Positions 33,202-42,515 of a DNA stretch of 43,899 bases are shown here, in pieces (positions within the stretch are counted from its first letter, which is position 1; every line of letters starts with the position of its first letter). The notes under the pieces are model-generated. The model was not told the origin of the DNA, searched no databases, and saw nothing but the letters and a program-made list of their open reading frames with translations. The position numbers were made by a program, and so were the translations under genes. Source of the stretch: Calidithermus chliarophilus DSM 9957 (lineage in GTDB: Bacteria; Deinococcota; Deinococci; Deinococcales; Thermaceae); NCBI RefSeq assembly GCF_000430045.1, contig NZ_KE387023.1, positions 1,353,384 through 1,397,282 on the forward strand, written 5' to 3'.

Positions 33202-33762
33202 ATGAGCCTCGAGCACTTCTCCGACGAAGCTCTGCTGGCCCTGGTGGCCCGCGGGGACGAGGAGGCGCTGCGGTGGCTCTACCGGCGGTACGCGGGGTCG
33301 GTGCTGGCCCTGGCCAAGCGCATGGGCCTGGACGCGGCGGCACGGGAGGACTGTGTGCAGGAGGTGTTTCAGCGCATCTGGCGGGGGGCGGCCAGCTTCG
33401 ACCCCCGCAAAACCCAGGCCCGCAGTTGGCTGCTAGCGGTGGCCCACCACATGGCGGTGGACCTGGTGCGCCGGGACGCGGCCCGCCCCAAAGCCCTCGA
33501 GCCCGCCCGCGACGAGGAGGAGCTCGAGGCCTTCGACCTGCCGGGCCCCGGCCTCGACGAGGGGGGCGCCCTGGACCGCGTCCGCATCCAGCGGGCTTTG
33601 GCCGCCCTCTCGCCCGACGAGCGCCGCGTCATCGAGGTGCTCTACTACCAGGGCTACGCCCACGGCGAGGCCGCCGAGCGCCTGGGGATCCCGCTGGGGA
33701 CGCTCAAGACCCGTGCGCGCCGCGCGCTGGAGAAGCTGAGGGAGGTGCTGGGTGAAGCCTGA
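33202..33762 (+). CDS. ECF-type RNA polymerase sigma factor
   Basis: A 186-residue sigma factor with region 2 (about 10-80; LYRRYAGSVLALAKRMGLD, CVQEVFQRIWRGAASFDP, RSWLLAVAHHMAVDLVRRD) and region 4 (about 130-180; LSPDERRVIEVLYYQGYAHGEAAERLGIPLGTLKTRARRALEKL, quoted by segments). It lacks region 3, as ECF factors do, and is paired with a RskA-type anti-sigma factor, so it belongs to the SigK-like group. The ATG at 33202 is preceded by TAAAGT eight bases upstream. The gene overlaps the anti-sigma gene by 11 bp. Confidence 0.9.
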   Translation: MSLEHFSDEALLALVARGDEEALRWLYRRYAGSVLALAKRMGLDAAAREDCVQEVFQRIWRGAASFDPRKTQARSWLLAVAHHMAVDLVRRDAARPKALEPARDEEELEAFDLPGPGLDEGGALDRVRIQRALAALSPDERRVIEVLYYQGYAHGEAAERLGIPLGTLKTRARRALEKLREVLGEA

Positions 33763-34420
33763 GGAAGCCCGCGAGCTCCTGCCGCTGTACGCCCTGGACG
33801 CGCTCTCCCCCGAGGAGCGGGCCCGGGTGGAGGCAGCCCTGGGGGCCTCCCCCCAGCTCCAGGCCGAGCTACGGGAGTTGCAGGCCGCCGCCGCCGACCT
33901 GGCCCTGGCCCTGCCCCCCGAGCCGCTGCCGGAGGGGCTCGAGGAGCGGGTGCTGGCCTCCCTGCCACCCCCCGACGCCTTCCCCGCGCCCATCCCCCTC
34001 CCGCCCGTCCGCCGCCGGGTCAGGCCCCTGCGCTGGCTGGCCCCCGCCGTCGCCGCCGCGGCCTTGCTGGTAGTGGCCTGGGTGGGCAGCCTGGGCTGGG
34101 GCTGGGTGCAGGCCCTGGGCGACCCCCAGTCCCGCCTCGTCACCCTGGTCGACGCCCAGGGCAACACCGTGGGCCGCGCCCTCGTGCGCCCCGACCGCCA
34201 GACCCTGATGGTGCTCAACCTCCCGCGCCCTGCCCCAGGCAAGGTCTACCAGGCCTGGGGCGTAGGCGGCACCGTAGCCCAGCCGATCCCCCTCGAGACC
34301 TTCCGCGGCCGCGTGGTCACACTGAAACTGCCCTCACCCGCCGTTGCCCTCGCCATCTCCGAGGAGCCGGGCGGGGGAAGCCAGACGCCTACGGACATCC
34401 GGGCGTTGCCGAAGCTTTGA
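33752..34420 (+). CDS. RskA-type anti-sigma factor
   Basis: A 222-residue membrane protein. The N-terminal ~60 residues (EEARELLPLYALDALSPEER) match anti-sigma-K factors, a single membrane span lies at about 95-115 (WLAPAVAAAALLVVAWVG), and the C-terminal RskA domain follows (LVLNLPRPAPGKVYQAWGV split from VALAISEEPGGGSQTP). It holds the sigma factor at the membrane until a signal triggers release or proteolysis. The GTG at 33752 lies inside the end of the sigma gene, so translation is coupled. Confidence 0.9.
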   Translation: MKPEEARELLPLYALDALSPEERARVEAALGASPQLQAELRELQAAAADLALALPPEPLPEGLEERVLASLPPPDAFPAPIPLPPVRRRVRPLRWLAPAVAAAALLVVAWVGSLGWGWVQALGDPQSRLVTLVDAQGNTVGRALVRPDRQTLMVLNLPRPAPGKVYQAWGVGGTVAQPIPLETFRGRVVTLKLPSPAVALAISEEPGGGSQTPTDIRALPKL

Positions 34421-34427
34421 GGGGCGG

Positions 34428-34605
34428 GCAGCGGTCAGCTATCAGCCGTCAGCTTGTAGCTAGTGGCTCGTGGTGAAAAAGGAACCCCTCCCTGCCGGCA
34501 GGGAGGGAATATCCCCCCTAGCCCCCCTTGTTAAGGGGGGTAAAGAAGGGGCGTTTTGCTTTTAGCTATGGGCTATGGGCTATCGGCTATAGGCTATCGA
34601 CCACC
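34428..34605. repeat. Modular interspersed repeat, copy C
   Basis: Convergent intergenic block with all modules: GCGGTCAGC, ATCAGCCGTCAGCTTGTAGC, the hairpin CCCTCCCTGCC with GGCAGGGAGGG, the hairpin CCCCCCTT-GTT-AAGGGGGG, GGGGCGTTTTGC, and a tail of GGGCTAT and CGGCTAT heptamers ending ATCGACCACC. Confidence 0.8.
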
Positions 34606-34607
34606 AG

Positions 34608-35150
34608 CTACCCGCCATCACCATCCCGCACGCCCAAGAACAACACCATGTGCTCCTCGTCCACGTAGGTGCTGCCCACCTTGAGCGCCTGGTGCTCGAG
34701 CCCCCACACCTGGAAGCCCAAGCTGCGGTAGAGCCTGCGGGCCGCTTCCTGGGGCGTGGCCACGGCGAGGTGGACCTGCTCGAGGCCGCCGTACTGGGCG
34801 ACTCGGCCCAGTAGCTGCACCAGCAGGGCCTTCGCCAGGCCCTTGCCGCGGGCTTCGGGGGCGACGTACATGCCCCAGACGGTGCCCTTGTGCTGCATCT
34901 TGGGCCCGTCGCTGCGCACGAAGCCCACGATGCCCACCAACTGCCCGCCCTCGAAGGCCCCAAGTGTGAAGTTGCCCTCGGGCCACTCCTGGAGCCGGCG
35001 GGCGACCTGTTCCAGCGGCGTGTCGCGGTACTCCTCGGCCGAGCGGCCGAAGGCCAGGGGCTCTTCCTCCAGCGCCCGCAGGCGCAAAGCATGGAAGGCC
35101 TCGGCGTCGGCCTCGGTGAGCACGCGGATTTCGGCGGTTCCTACCAGCAT
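34608..35150 (-). CDS. GNAT family N-acetyltransferase
   Basis: A 180-residue acetyltransferase with the acetyl-CoA motif WGMYVAPEARGKGLAKALL (RGKGLA) and the C-terminal ATPQEAARRLYRSLGFQVWG. The YRDTPLEQVARRL segment before it is typical of the group that includes small-molecule and peptide N-acetyltransferases. The substrate is unknown. The ATG at 35150 has AAGAGGT five bases upstream, and the gene begins 11 bp after the MATE gene ends, so the two are cotranscribed. Confidence 0.88.
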   Translation of the reverse strand: MLVGTAEIRVLTEADAEAFHALRLRALEEEPLAFGRSAEEYRDTPLEQVARRLQEWPEGNFTLGAFEGGQLVGIVGFVRSDGPKMQHKGTVWGMYVAPEARGKGLAKALLVQLLGRVAQYGGLEQVHLAVATPQEAARRLYRSLGFQVWGLEHQALKVGSTYVDEEHMVLFLGVRDGDGG

Positions 35151-35161
35151 GGCTGACCTCT

Positions 35162-36502
35162 TCAAGCCTGGGGTGCGGGTTGGGCCTCGAGGCGGAACCA
35201 GCGGCCCGTGCGGTAGCGCAGCACGAACATGCTGATGCGCACCAGCTCCTCACCCAGCAGCCTTCCCAGGAATATACCCCACAGCCCCAGCCCCAGGCCA
35301 AACCCCAGCCAGTAGGCCAGCGGCAGCCCCACCACGAACACCGTCACGAAGTCGGAGAGCAGCAGGTAGCGGGTGTCGCCCCCGCTGCTGAGCACGCCGA
35401 AGAAGATCATGTTGGAGACCTTGACCGGCTGGAACAGCGCGTTGAGCAGCACCGCCCACACCGCCCACTGCTGCACCTGGGGGCTGGTGTTGGGGTAGAG
35501 CAAGGGCAGCAGCAGGCTGCTCAGGGCCATCAGCAGCCCGAAGGCCGCCGCGCTCAGCAGGCCGATGCGCCAGATGGCCCCCGCCACGCGCCAGGTGCCC
35601 CCGTCGTCGCGCCGCCCGATGGCCTGGGCCACCAGGATGGTCGCGGCCACGTTGAACCCCAGCGAGGCCGTGATGAACACGCCCTCGAGGGTGTTGGCGA
35701 TCTGGAACACCGCCAGCTCGGCGGTGCCCAGCCGCTCGAAGAGCAGCGCGAAGAGGAAGGAGCCCCCGCTGAAGACGATCTCGGTGATGAACAGCGGCAG
35801 CACCAGCGGCACCATGCGGCCCAGGATCTGCCGGGCTTGGCCCAGGTCGGGCCAGTTCCAGGCGATGCCCCAGCGGCTGAAGAACAAAAACCCCACCAGC
35901 GTCAGCGCCCGCAAGCCCTGCGCGGTCAGGGCGGCGATGGCGGCCCCCACCGCCCCCAGCCCCAGCGGCAGCACCAGCAGCCAGGAGAGCAGCGGGGTGA
36001 GGGCCAGCGCGATCATCGTCACCGTCATGGGCAGCCGCGCCTCCCCGACGGTGCGGAAGACCGAACTCGCCACCGTGCTGGCGGTGATGAGCGGCAGGGT
36101 GAAGGCGATGAGGGCCAGGAACGGCGCCCCGATCTCGGCGATCTCGGGGTTGGCGCCCACGCCGCGCAGGAACGGCCCGGCGAAGAGCGCCAGCGGCAGG
36201 GCCAGCAGCAGCGAGAGCAGGGTGGCGAAGACCAGGGAGAAGCTCGAGATGCGCGCCACCATTACGCCGTCCCCCGCGCCGCGGGCCCTCGAGGCCAGTA
36301 TCGCGCACCCCGAGCCCAGCGTGCTCAAGCAGAGGATGCCGATGAACATCACGTTGTTGGACAGCCCCACCGCCGCGATGGTGGCCGTGCCCAGGATGCC
36401 CACGATGACCTGGTTGATGAAGCCCAGCACCAGTTGGAAGGAGGACTCGAGGCTCACCGGAATGGCGATCTTGAAAATCTCGCGGCGCGTTTCAGGGCTC
36501 AT
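35162..36502 (-). CDS. MATE family multidrug/metabolite exporter
   Basis: A 446-residue polytopic protein with about twelve membrane spans in two similar halves. MSPETRREIFKIAIPVSLESSFQLVLGFINQ is the typical MATE start, and FNVAATILVAQAIGRRDDGG corresponds to the start of the second half. It exports cationic drugs or metabolites against Na+ or H+. TAGTGT lies nine bases before the ATG. The acetyltransferase encoded directly downstream suggests a joint role in modifying and exporting a compound, an inference from the operon. Confidence 0.9.
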   Translation of the reverse strand: MSPETRREIFKIAIPVSLESSFQLVLGFINQVIVGILGTATIAAVGLSNNVMFIGILCLSTLGSGCAILASRARGAGDGVMVARISSFSLVFATLLSLLLALPLALFAGPFLRGVGANPEIAEIGAPFLALIAFTLPLITASTVASSVFRTVGEARLPMTVTMIALALTPLLSWLLVLPLGLGAVGAAIAALTAQGLRALTLVGFLFFSRWGIAWNWPDLGQARQILGRMVPLVLPLFITEIVFSGGSFLFALLFERLGTAELAVFQIANTLEGVFITASLGFNVAATILVAQAIGRRDDGGTWRVAGAIWRIGLLSAAAFGLLMALSSLLLPLLYPNTSPQVQQWAVWAVLLNALFQPVKVSNMIFFGVLSSGGDTRYLLLSDFVTVFVVGLPLAYWLGFGLGLGLWGIFLGRLLGEELVRISMFVLRYRTGRWFRLEAQPAPQA

Positions 36503-36609
36503 AACCTTGCCACACTACCACCGCGGGCCGGGGGCAAAGTGATCGAGGTGGCGATAAGGGACCAACCTCGCGACGAGGGCAGGAGGAAGGGCGGGCACGG
36601 GACCCGCCC

Positions 36610-36845
36610 CTGTGCTTGGTGTTCAGCCATCAGCCATCAGCGGTCAGCCGTCAGCTAGTGGCCTGTGCTTACCCCACCCCGTCCCTCCCCGCGCGCGGGG
36701 AGGGGGTATCCCCCCTAGCCCCCCTTGCTAAGGGGGGTAAACAAACGGCGTTTTGCGTATTGCGTACGATGTACGACCCGCGCTTAGCGTTCGGCCATCG
36801 GCTATCAGCTATCAGCTATCAGCTATTGGCTATCGACCATCGCCA
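36610..36845. repeat. Modular interspersed repeat, copy D
   Basis: The longest copy, filling most of the 345-bp gap 36503-36847. It has repeated CAGCCATCAGC/CAGCGGTCAGC units, a hairpin CCCTCCCCGCG with CGCGGGGAGGG, a hairpin CCCCCCTT-GCT-AAGGGGGG, GCGTTTTGCGTATTGCG, and four or five tandem CTATCAG heptamers ending ATCGACCATCG. The rest of the gap (36503-36609) shows nothing recognisable besides the MATE promoter box. Confidence 0.8.
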
Positions 36846-36847
36846 AC

Positions 36848-38272
36848 TCAATGCTTCACCATCACGTGCCGCACCACGGTGTAGTCCTCGAGCGCGTACA
36901 TGCTCATGTCCTTGCCGTAGCCCGACTGCTTGAGCCCGCCGTGGGGCATCTCGTTGACCAGCATGAAGTGGGTGTTGATCCAGGTGCAGCCGTACTGCAG
37001 GCGGCTGGCGATGCGCATGGCCTTGCCCACGTCGCGGGTCCAGACCGAAGAAGCCAGGCCGTAGTCGGAGTCGTTGGCCCAGGCGATGGCCTGCTCGGTG
37101 TCGGTGAAGCGGGTGACGCTCACTACCGGCCCGAACACCTCGCGCCGCACGATCTCGTCGTCCTGCTGGGCCCCGGCGATCACGGTGGGCTCGTAGAAGA
37201 AGCCCTTGCCCGGCCCCGGCCTGCCCCCTGCCGTGACCTCGATGTGCTTCTGCATCTTGGCCCGCTCCACGAAGCTAGCCACGCGCGAGCGCTGCCGCTC
37301 GGTGATGAGGGGGCCCATCTCCACCCCGTCCTCGTTCTGGCTGCCCACCTTGATGCGGCTCACCGCGTCGGAGAGCTCGGCCACGAACCTGTCGTAGATG
37401 CCGGCCCCGGCGTAGACCCGGCAGGCGGCGGTGCAGTCCTGGCCCGCGTTGTAGTAGCCGAAGACCTTGATGCCCTCCACGGCGGCCTCGAGGTCGGCGT
37501 CGTCCATCACGATCACGGGGGCCTTGCCGCCGAGTTCCAGGTGGGTGCGCTTGAGGCTGGAGGTCGCGGCCTCGAGCACCCGCTTGCCCGTCGCCACGTC
37601 ACCGGTGAGCGAGATCATGCGCACCTGGGGCTGGTGGATCAGGGCCGAGCCCACCGTCTCGCCCACGCCGGTGATCACGTTGACCACGCCGGGCGGGAAG
37701 AGCTCGGCCAGCAGTTCGGCCAGCTTGAGCGTGGTGAGGGGGGTCTGCTCGGAGGGCTTGATCACGCTGGTGTTGCCCGCCGCCAGCACCGGGCCCAGCT
37801 TCCAGGCCGCCATCATCAGCGGGTAGTTCCACGGCGCGATGGAGGCCACCACCCCGATGGGGTCGCGCCGGATCATGCTGGTATGCCCCGCCAGGTACTC
37901 CCCGGCCACCGCCCCCGTCATGGCCCGCGCCGCCCCCGCGAAGAAGCGGAAGCAGTCGGAGATGGCGGGAATTTCGTCGTTGAGCACGGCCAGGTAGGGC
38001 TTGCCGCAGTTGAGCGACTCGAGCCGCGCGAACTCCTCGGCCCCCTCCTCGATCCTGTCGGCCAGCTTCAGCAACAACAGCGAGCGGTCCTTGGGCGTCG
38101 TCTGCGACCAGGCGTCGAAGGCGGCCTCGGCGGCGGCCACGGCGGCCTTGACCTGCTCGAGCGAGGCCTCAGGCACCTTGGTGAGGGCCTCCCCGGTCGC
38201 GGGGTTGAGGATCTCGTAGGGGGCCCCCTCCCCCAGAACGAACTCGCCGTTGATGAGTTGCTTGATCTGCAT
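36848..38272 (-). CDS. patD: Gamma-aminobutyraldehyde dehydrogenase
   Basis: A 474-residue aldehyde dehydrogenase, the same length as E. coli YdcW/PatD, with general base Glu246 (LELGGKAP) and catalytic Cys280 in [11 protein letters not shown], the form typical of aminobutyraldehyde dehydrogenases. It oxidises 4-aminobutanal (or a related aminoaldehyde) to GABA with NAD. It is the last gene of an import operon whose order matches E. coli ydcSTUVW. AAGGAG lies upstream of the ATG. The putrescine transaminase needed to make the aldehyde is not in the window. The 88-bp gap to the permease gene shows nothing recognisable. Confidence 0.88.
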   Translation of the reverse strand: MQIKQLINGEFVLGEGAPYEILNPATGEALTKVPEASLEQVKAAVAAAEAAFDAWSQTTPKDRSLLLLKLADRIEEGAEEFARLESLNCGKPYLAVLNDEIPAISDCFRFFAGAARAMTGAVAGEYLAGHTSMIRRDPIGVVASIAPWNYPLMMAAWKLGPVLAAGNTSVIKPSEQTPLTTLKLAELLAELFPPGVVNVITGVGETVGSALIHQPQVRMISLTGDVATGKRVLEAATSSLKRTHLELGGKAPVIVMDDADLEAAVEGIKVFGYYNAGQDCTAACRVYAGAGIYDRFVAELSDAVSRIKVGSQNEDGVEMGPLITERQRSRVASFVERAKMQKHIEVTAGGRPGPGKGFFYEPTVIAGAQQDDEIVRREVFGPVVSVTRFTDTEQAIAWANDSDYGLASSVWTRDVGKAMRIASRLQYGCTWINTHFMLVNEMPHGGLKQSGYGKDMSMYALEDYTVVRHVMVKH

Positions 38273-38360
38273 GGGTAAAACTCCTTTCAGCTATGAGCGG
38301 GTACGGGGTTGAGGACGACGGGTGTAGGGGCGTCCTCCGGCGTTTGGCGTCGGGCGTCAC

Positions 38361-39170
38361 TCAGCTCGTCTTCCCGCCCCCGTGCAGGTCGTCGGTGTCG
38401 CGGGTGAGCCACTGCGCGAGCACGATGGGCAGGAAGGTTATGAGCATCACGAACACCGCGACCACGTTGGTCACAGGGCGCTCCCTGGGCCGGAAGAGCT
38501 CGTTGAGGAACCAGATGGGCAGGGTCTTCTGGTCGGCGGCGGTGAAGGTGGTGACGATGACCTCGTCGAAGGAGAGGGCGAAGGAGAGCATGCCCCCGGC
38601 CAGCAGCGCGGTGGCGATGCTGGGCAGCACCACGAAGCGCCAGGTGCGAAACCAGTCGGCCCCGAGGTCCATGCTGGCCTCGACCTGCGAGTAGCCGGTG
38701 CGGCGGAAGCGCGCCACCACGTTGTTGTAGACGGTCACGATGCAGAAGGTGGCGTGCCCGATGACGATGGTCCAGAAGCCGGGCTCGAGGGCCAGCCGCT
38801 TGAAGGTGGTGAGCAGCGCGATGCCGGTGAGGATGCCCGGCAGGGCGATGGGCAGGATCAGCAGCAGGGTGATGGCGTCCTTGCCCCGGAACTGGAAGCG
38901 GTACATGGCCGCCGCCACCATCGTCCCCAGGACCAGGGCGATGAACGTCGCCATCCCCGCCACCTGCAGCGACAACAGCAGCGCCCGCCACATGTCCTGC
39001 CGCTCGAGGGCCTCCCCGAACCACTTCAGCGTCAGCCCCGGCGGCGGGAAGCGGTACGTGCGGTCCTCGGTGGTGAGCGCGTAGAGCACGATGATGACGA
39101 TGGGGAAGTGCAAAAACAGCATTCCCGCCCAGAACGCCAGGCGCAGGCCGAGGGAGGGCTTATTCGGCAT
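38361..39170 (-). CDS. ydcV: Polyamine-type ABC transporter permease (YdcV/PotC-like)
   Basis: A 269-residue inner-membrane permease with about six spans. The start [24 protein letters not shown] and the coupling loop [22 protein letters not shown] are characteristic of the PotC/YdcV subunit. It pairs with the PotB-like permease encoded upstream, 17 bp away. The ATG at 39170 has a GGAGGC site. A longer in-frame extension upstream belongs to the shadow of the neighbouring permease gene. Confidence 0.9.
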   Translation of the reverse strand: MPNKPSLGLRLAFWAGMLFLHFPIVIIVLYALTTEDRTYRFPPPGLTLKWFGEALERQDMWRALLLSLQVAGMATFIALVLGTMVAAAMYRFQFRGKDAITLLLILPIALPGILTGIALLTTFKRLALEPGFWTIVIGHATFCIVTVYNNVVARFRRTGYSQVEASMDLGADWFRTWRFVVLPSIATALLAGGMLSFALSFDEVIVTTFTAADQKTLPIWFLNELFRPRERPVTNVVAVFVMLITFLPIVLAQWLTRDTDDLHGGGKTS

Positions 39171-39187
39171 GGCTGCCTCCAGGCACG

Positions 39188-40123
39188 CTACAGCGCATTG
39201 AACGCCCCCATCCGGCGCACGACCAGCAGGTAGACGGCGATGATCACCACCGGCACCACCGAGAAGGCGGCGGCCAGCGGCAGGTTGCCCGCCGTGCCCT
39301 GCTGCACGTACACCATCTGCCCGATGAAGAAGCCGGGCTGGCCCACCACCTGCGGGATGATGTAGTCGCCCAGCGTCAGCGAGAAGGTGAAGATCGAGCC
39401 GGCGGCCACCCCCGGCACGGTCAGCGGCCAGATCACCTTCCAGAAGGTCTGGCGCGGCCTGGCCCCGAGGTCGGCGGAGGCCTGCACCAGCGACTTGGGG
39501 ACGCGCTCCAGCGCCGCGATGATCGGCAGGATCATGTAGGGCAGCCAGATGTAGGTGAACACCAGGAACATCCCCAGGTAGCTGTTGGAGAGGCTGGTGC
39601 CCCCCACCACCGGCACGCTGAGGAGGCCCTCCAGCAGCCACCCCAGCCCCAGCGCGTCGAAGAACCAGCTCACCACGCCCTCGCTCGCCAGGATCAGTCG
39701 CCAGGCGTACACCTTGATCAGGTAGCTCGACCACAGCGGCAGCAGCACCATCAAGTACCAGAAGGTCTTGCTGCCGCCCCGCGTGTAGAAGGCGATGTAG
39801 TAGGCGATGGGGAAGGCGATCACGGCGCAGGCCAGCGTCACGGCCAGGGCCATGAGCGTGGTGCGCACGACGATGTCGATGTTGGCCGGCGAGGAGAAGA
39901 GCTGCCCGAAGGCCGACAGCGAGAAGCGGTACTCGACCTGCCCGGTGAAGTCGTTGAGCGAGTAGAAGCTGTAGAGCAGCAGGTTGAACAGCGAGCCCAG
40001 GTAGATGATGCCCAGCCACAACAGCGGCGGGATCAGCAACAAGAGCAGCAGGAAGCGCGGGCGGAGGTAGAACAGGTCGGAGACTCGCCGCCGCAGGGTC
40101 TTGGCCGGGAGGGACACGCTCAC
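39188..40123 (-). CDS. ydcU: Polyamine-type ABC transporter permease (YdcU/PotB-like)
   Basis: A 311-residue permease with six spans and the PotB-type sequence [29 protein letters not shown] and coupling loop [21 protein letters not shown]. It forms the import channel together with YdcV. The GTG at 40123 overlaps the stop of the ATPase gene (GTGA), so the two are translationally coupled. Confidence 0.9.
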   Translation of the reverse strand: MSVSLPAKTLRRRVSDLFYLRPRFLLLLLLIPPLLWLGIIYLGSLFNLLLYSFYSLNDFTGQVEYRFSLSAFGQLFSSPANIDIVVRTTLMALAVTLACAVIAFPIAYYIAFYTRGGSKTFWYLMVLLPLWSSYLIKVYAWRLILASEGVVSWFFDALGLGWLLEGLLSVPVVGGTSLSNSYLGMFLVFTYIWLPYMILPIIAALERVPKSLVQASADLGARPRQTFWKVIWPLTVPGVAAGSIFTFSLTLGDYIIPQVVGQPGFFIGQMVYVQQGTAGNLPLAAAFSVVPVVIIAVYLLVVRRMGAFNAL

Positions 40124-41112
40124 CGCGCCACCTCCAGCTCCCGCAGCGCCGAGGGCTCCCAGCCCAGCGTCACCGGGCCGCCGATGGGAAGCTCCTGCTC
40201 GTCGGAGGAGGCGATGGCGGTGAGGCGCTGGTTGCCCACCCGCACCTCGTAGCGGGTCTGCGAGCCGAGGTAGTGCACGTCGAGCAGCTCACCCGCCAGG
40301 CAGTTGGGGCCGCCGTGGTGCCCGGCCTGCACGCGGATGCGCTCGGGGCGCAGGGCGTACTTACCCTCGAGCCCGATGGCGGAGCCCTCGAGCACGTTGG
40401 CGCTCCCCACGAAGCGGGCCACGAACTCGGTGCGGGGGTATTCGTAGAGCCGCTTGGGCGTGTCGAGCTGCTCGATGCGCCCCTGGTTGAACACCGCCAC
40501 CCGGTCGCTCATCGAAAGGGCCTCGCTCTGGTCGTGGGTGACGTAGATGAAGGTGATGCCCAGGCTGCGCTGGAGGGCCTTGAGCTCGATCTGCATCTCC
40601 TCGCGCAGCTTGAGGTCGAGGGCGCCTAAGGGCTCGTCGAGCAGCAGCAGCTTGGGCTGGTTGATGAGCGCGCGCGCCAGCGCGACCCGCTGCCGCTGCC
40701 CGCCCGAGAGCTGGCCCGGCCGCCGGTCACCGAAGCCCGCGAGCTTGACTTGCTCGAGCATCTCCTCGGCCCGGCGGTAGCGCTCGGCCCTGCCCACCCC
40801 GCGCACCATCAGCGCGTAGGCCACGTTGTCGCGCACGTTCATGTGCGGGAACAGCGCGTAGTCCTGGAAGACGGTGTTCACGTCGCGGGCGTAGGGCGGC
40901 AGGCGGCCGGCGTCCTGCCCGAAGAGCCGGATGGCCCCGGCGCTGGGCTGCTCGAAACCCCCGATCAGGCGCAGGCAGGTGGTCTTGCCCGAGCCCGAAG
41001 GCCCCAGCATGGAGAAGAACTCCCCGGGGCGGACCTCGAGGTCCACCCCGTCCACGGCCCGCACGGGCCCAAAGTGGCAGGAAAGGTTGATCAGCTCGAC
41101 GGCGTTGGACAT
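40120..41112 (-). CDS. ydcT: Polyamine-type ABC transporter ATP-binding protein (YdcT/PotA-like)
   Basis: A 330-residue ABC ATPase with Walker A GPSGSGKT (37-44), signature LSGGQRQ (135-141), Walker B LLLLDE (155-160) and a C-terminal TOBE regulatory domain (about 255-325). The start [20 protein letters not shown] at 41112 is the standard one. No Shine-Dalgarno site is visible upstream: repeat copy F ends within about 15 bp of the ATG, so the repeat may have replaced native leader sequence. The longer upstream reading frame is only repeat sequence. Confidence 0.9.
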   Translation of the reverse strand: MSNAVELINLSCHFGPVRAVDGVDLEVRPGEFFSMLGPSGSGKTTCLRLIGGFEQPSAGAIRLFGQDAGRLPPYARDVNTVFQDYALFPHMNVRDNVAYALMVRGVGRAERYRRAEEMLEQVKLAGFGDRRPGQLSGGQRQRVALARALINQPKLLLLDEPLGALDLKLREEMQIELKALQRSLGITFIYVTHDQSEALSMSDRVAVFNQGRIEQLDTPKRLYEYPRTEFVARFVGSANVLEGSAIGLEGKYALRPERIRVQAGHHGGPNCLAGELLDVHYLGSQTRYEVRVGNQRLTAIASSDEQELPIGGPVTLGWEPSALRELEVAR

Positions 41113-41178
41113 AGAGGCGTCGATGGTCGGTGGTCGATCGCCGATAGCTAAATACGGACGACCGACCACCGACGTGTG
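41113..41178. repeat. Modular interspersed repeat, copy F (short, inverted)
   Basis: GTCGATGGTCGGTGGTCG, then GCCGATAGCTAAATACGG and ACGACCGACCACCGACG, matching the tail module of the family in inverted orientation. It lies between the binding-protein and ATPase genes of one operon. Confidence 0.65.
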
Positions 41179-41180
41179 GG

Positions 41181-42359
41181 CTATCTGCCTCCCTGGATGG
41201 CGATGTAGTCGCTCACCCAGCGGCTATAGGGCACGCACTTGTTGTTCTGGGTCTTGCACTGGGTGGTGGGGGTGCGCCAGAACCAGATGTTGTCGAAGTC
41301 GAAGTAGCCCTGCTTCTGGCAGCCGTCGGCGGCCAGCAGCGAGCCGCTCACCGTGCAGCCTTTGGGCACCACGGGGTTGGAGCCGAACCAGCCGGCGATG
41401 TCGGCCTGCACCTTGGGCGTGAGCTGCCAGTCGAGCCACTTGTAGGCGCAGTTGGGGTTCTTGGCCTTGGCCGCGAGCATGGTGGTGTCGGCCCAGCCGG
41501 TGGCCCCTTCCTTGGGCACCACCCAGTCGATGGGTTGGTCGTTGGCCTTGAGGGTGTTGACCTGGAAGATCCAGGTGGTCGAGGCCACCACGCCCTCGTT
41601 GGTGAAGTCCTGCACCTGGGCGTTGGCGTCGTTCCAGTAGCGCTGCAGGATGGCCCGCTGCTGGCGCAGCAGCTTGAGCACTTCCTGGTACTGCCGCTCG
41701 TTGAGCTCGTAGGGGTCCTTGATGCCGAGCTCGGGGCGGGTCTTCATCAGGAAGAGCGCGGCGTCGGCGACGTAGATGGGGCCGTAGTAGGCCTGGATGC
41801 GGCCCTTGTTGCTCTTGCCGTCGGGGAGGGTCATCTCCTTGAAGACGATGGCCCAGGTGGTGGGGGGCTTGGGGAAGACCTTGGTGTTGTAGGCCAGCAC
41901 GTTGACGCCGAACTGGTAGGGCACGCCGTAAGGCACGCCGTTGACGGTGTACCACGGCGCCCCGATGAGGCGCTTGTCGAGGTTGACGGTGTTGGGGATG
42001 AGCTTGTAGTTGATGGGCACCACCACGTTGCCCGAGATCAGGCGCTGGGTGGCGTCGCCGGAGGCGGTCACGAGGTCGTAGCCGCCCTGGTTCATCAGGC
42101 GCACCGCCTCGTCGGAGGAGCTGAAGACCTTGACGTTGACCTTGCAGCCCGTCGCCTGCTCGAACGGGGTCACCCAGTCAGCGCTCTTGTCGGTGGAGCC
42201 GTTTTCCACGTAGCCCGGCCAGGCCAGGATGTTGAGCTGGCCCTCGAGCTTGCCGATGGACTGCTGCGCCCGGCTGGCCGGGATCTGGGCCATCACCAGC
42301 CCGCCCGCCACCGCCAGCGAAACCGCGCCTAATGCCCACAACCACGCTTTTCTTCTCAT
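41181..42359 (-). CDS. ydcS: Putrescine-type ABC transporter substrate-binding protein (YdcS-like)
   Basis: A 392-residue periplasmic binding protein with a signal peptide ending near PASRAQQ. LNILAWPGYVENGSTDKSADWV, GGYDLVTASGDATQRLI and WADTTMLAAKAKNPNCAYKW resemble E. coli YdcS closely along the whole length, and the C-terminus RWVSDYIAIQGGR is nearly identical in pattern. It would capture putrescine or a related polyamine and feed YdcTUV. YdcS has also been linked to polyhydroxybutyrate. AGGAGGAAGGC precedes the ATG. Confidence 0.9.
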   Translation of the reverse strand: MRRKAWLWALGAVSLAVAGGLVMAQIPASRAQQSIGKLEGQLNILAWPGYVENGSTDKSADWVTPFEQATGCKVNVKVFSSSDEAVRLMNQGGYDLVTASGDATQRLISGNVVVPINYKLIPNTVNLDKRLIGAPWYTVNGVPYGVPYQFGVNVLAYNTKVFPKPPTTWAIVFKEMTLPDGKSNKGRIQAYYGPIYVADAALFLMKTRPELGIKDPYELNERQYQEVLKLLRQQRAILQRYWNDANAQVQDFTNEGVVASTTWIFQVNTLKANDQPIDWVVPKEGATGWADTTMLAAKAKNPNCAYKWLDWQLTPKVQADIAGWFGSNPVVPKGCTVSGSLLAADGCQKQGYFDFDNIWFWRTPTTQCKTQNNKCVPYSRWVSDYIAIQGGR

Positions 42360-42420
42360 GCCTTCCTCCTATGCCATGAGCCACAACACCGATGCCTCGA
42401 GCAAGCCCGGGCCCGGTCGA

Positions 42421-42473
42421 ACAACGTTGTCGTGCTGCGGGGTAGCATACGCACCACCCCGGGACGGGAACAA
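42421..42473 (-). promoter_or_regulatory. Promoter and palindromic operator of the ydc-type operon
   Basis: On the minus strand TTGTTC (RC of 42468-42473) is followed after 18 nt by TATGCT (RC of 42444-42449). ACAACGTTGT (42421-42430), a perfect 10-bp palindrome with a central CG, lies about 7-16 bases past the expected start point, a position typical of repressor operators. Confidence 0.5.
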
Positions 42474-42515
42474 GAAAGCTGAGGATATGGCAGTTATCGG
42501 GGGAAACGATGGATG

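Noticed and set aside
36788-36845. Tandem CTATCAG/CTATCGG heptamers considered as a CRISPR array
   Set aside because: Units are 7 bp and directly adjacent, with no 25-40 bp repeats alternating with unique spacers, and no cas genes are near.
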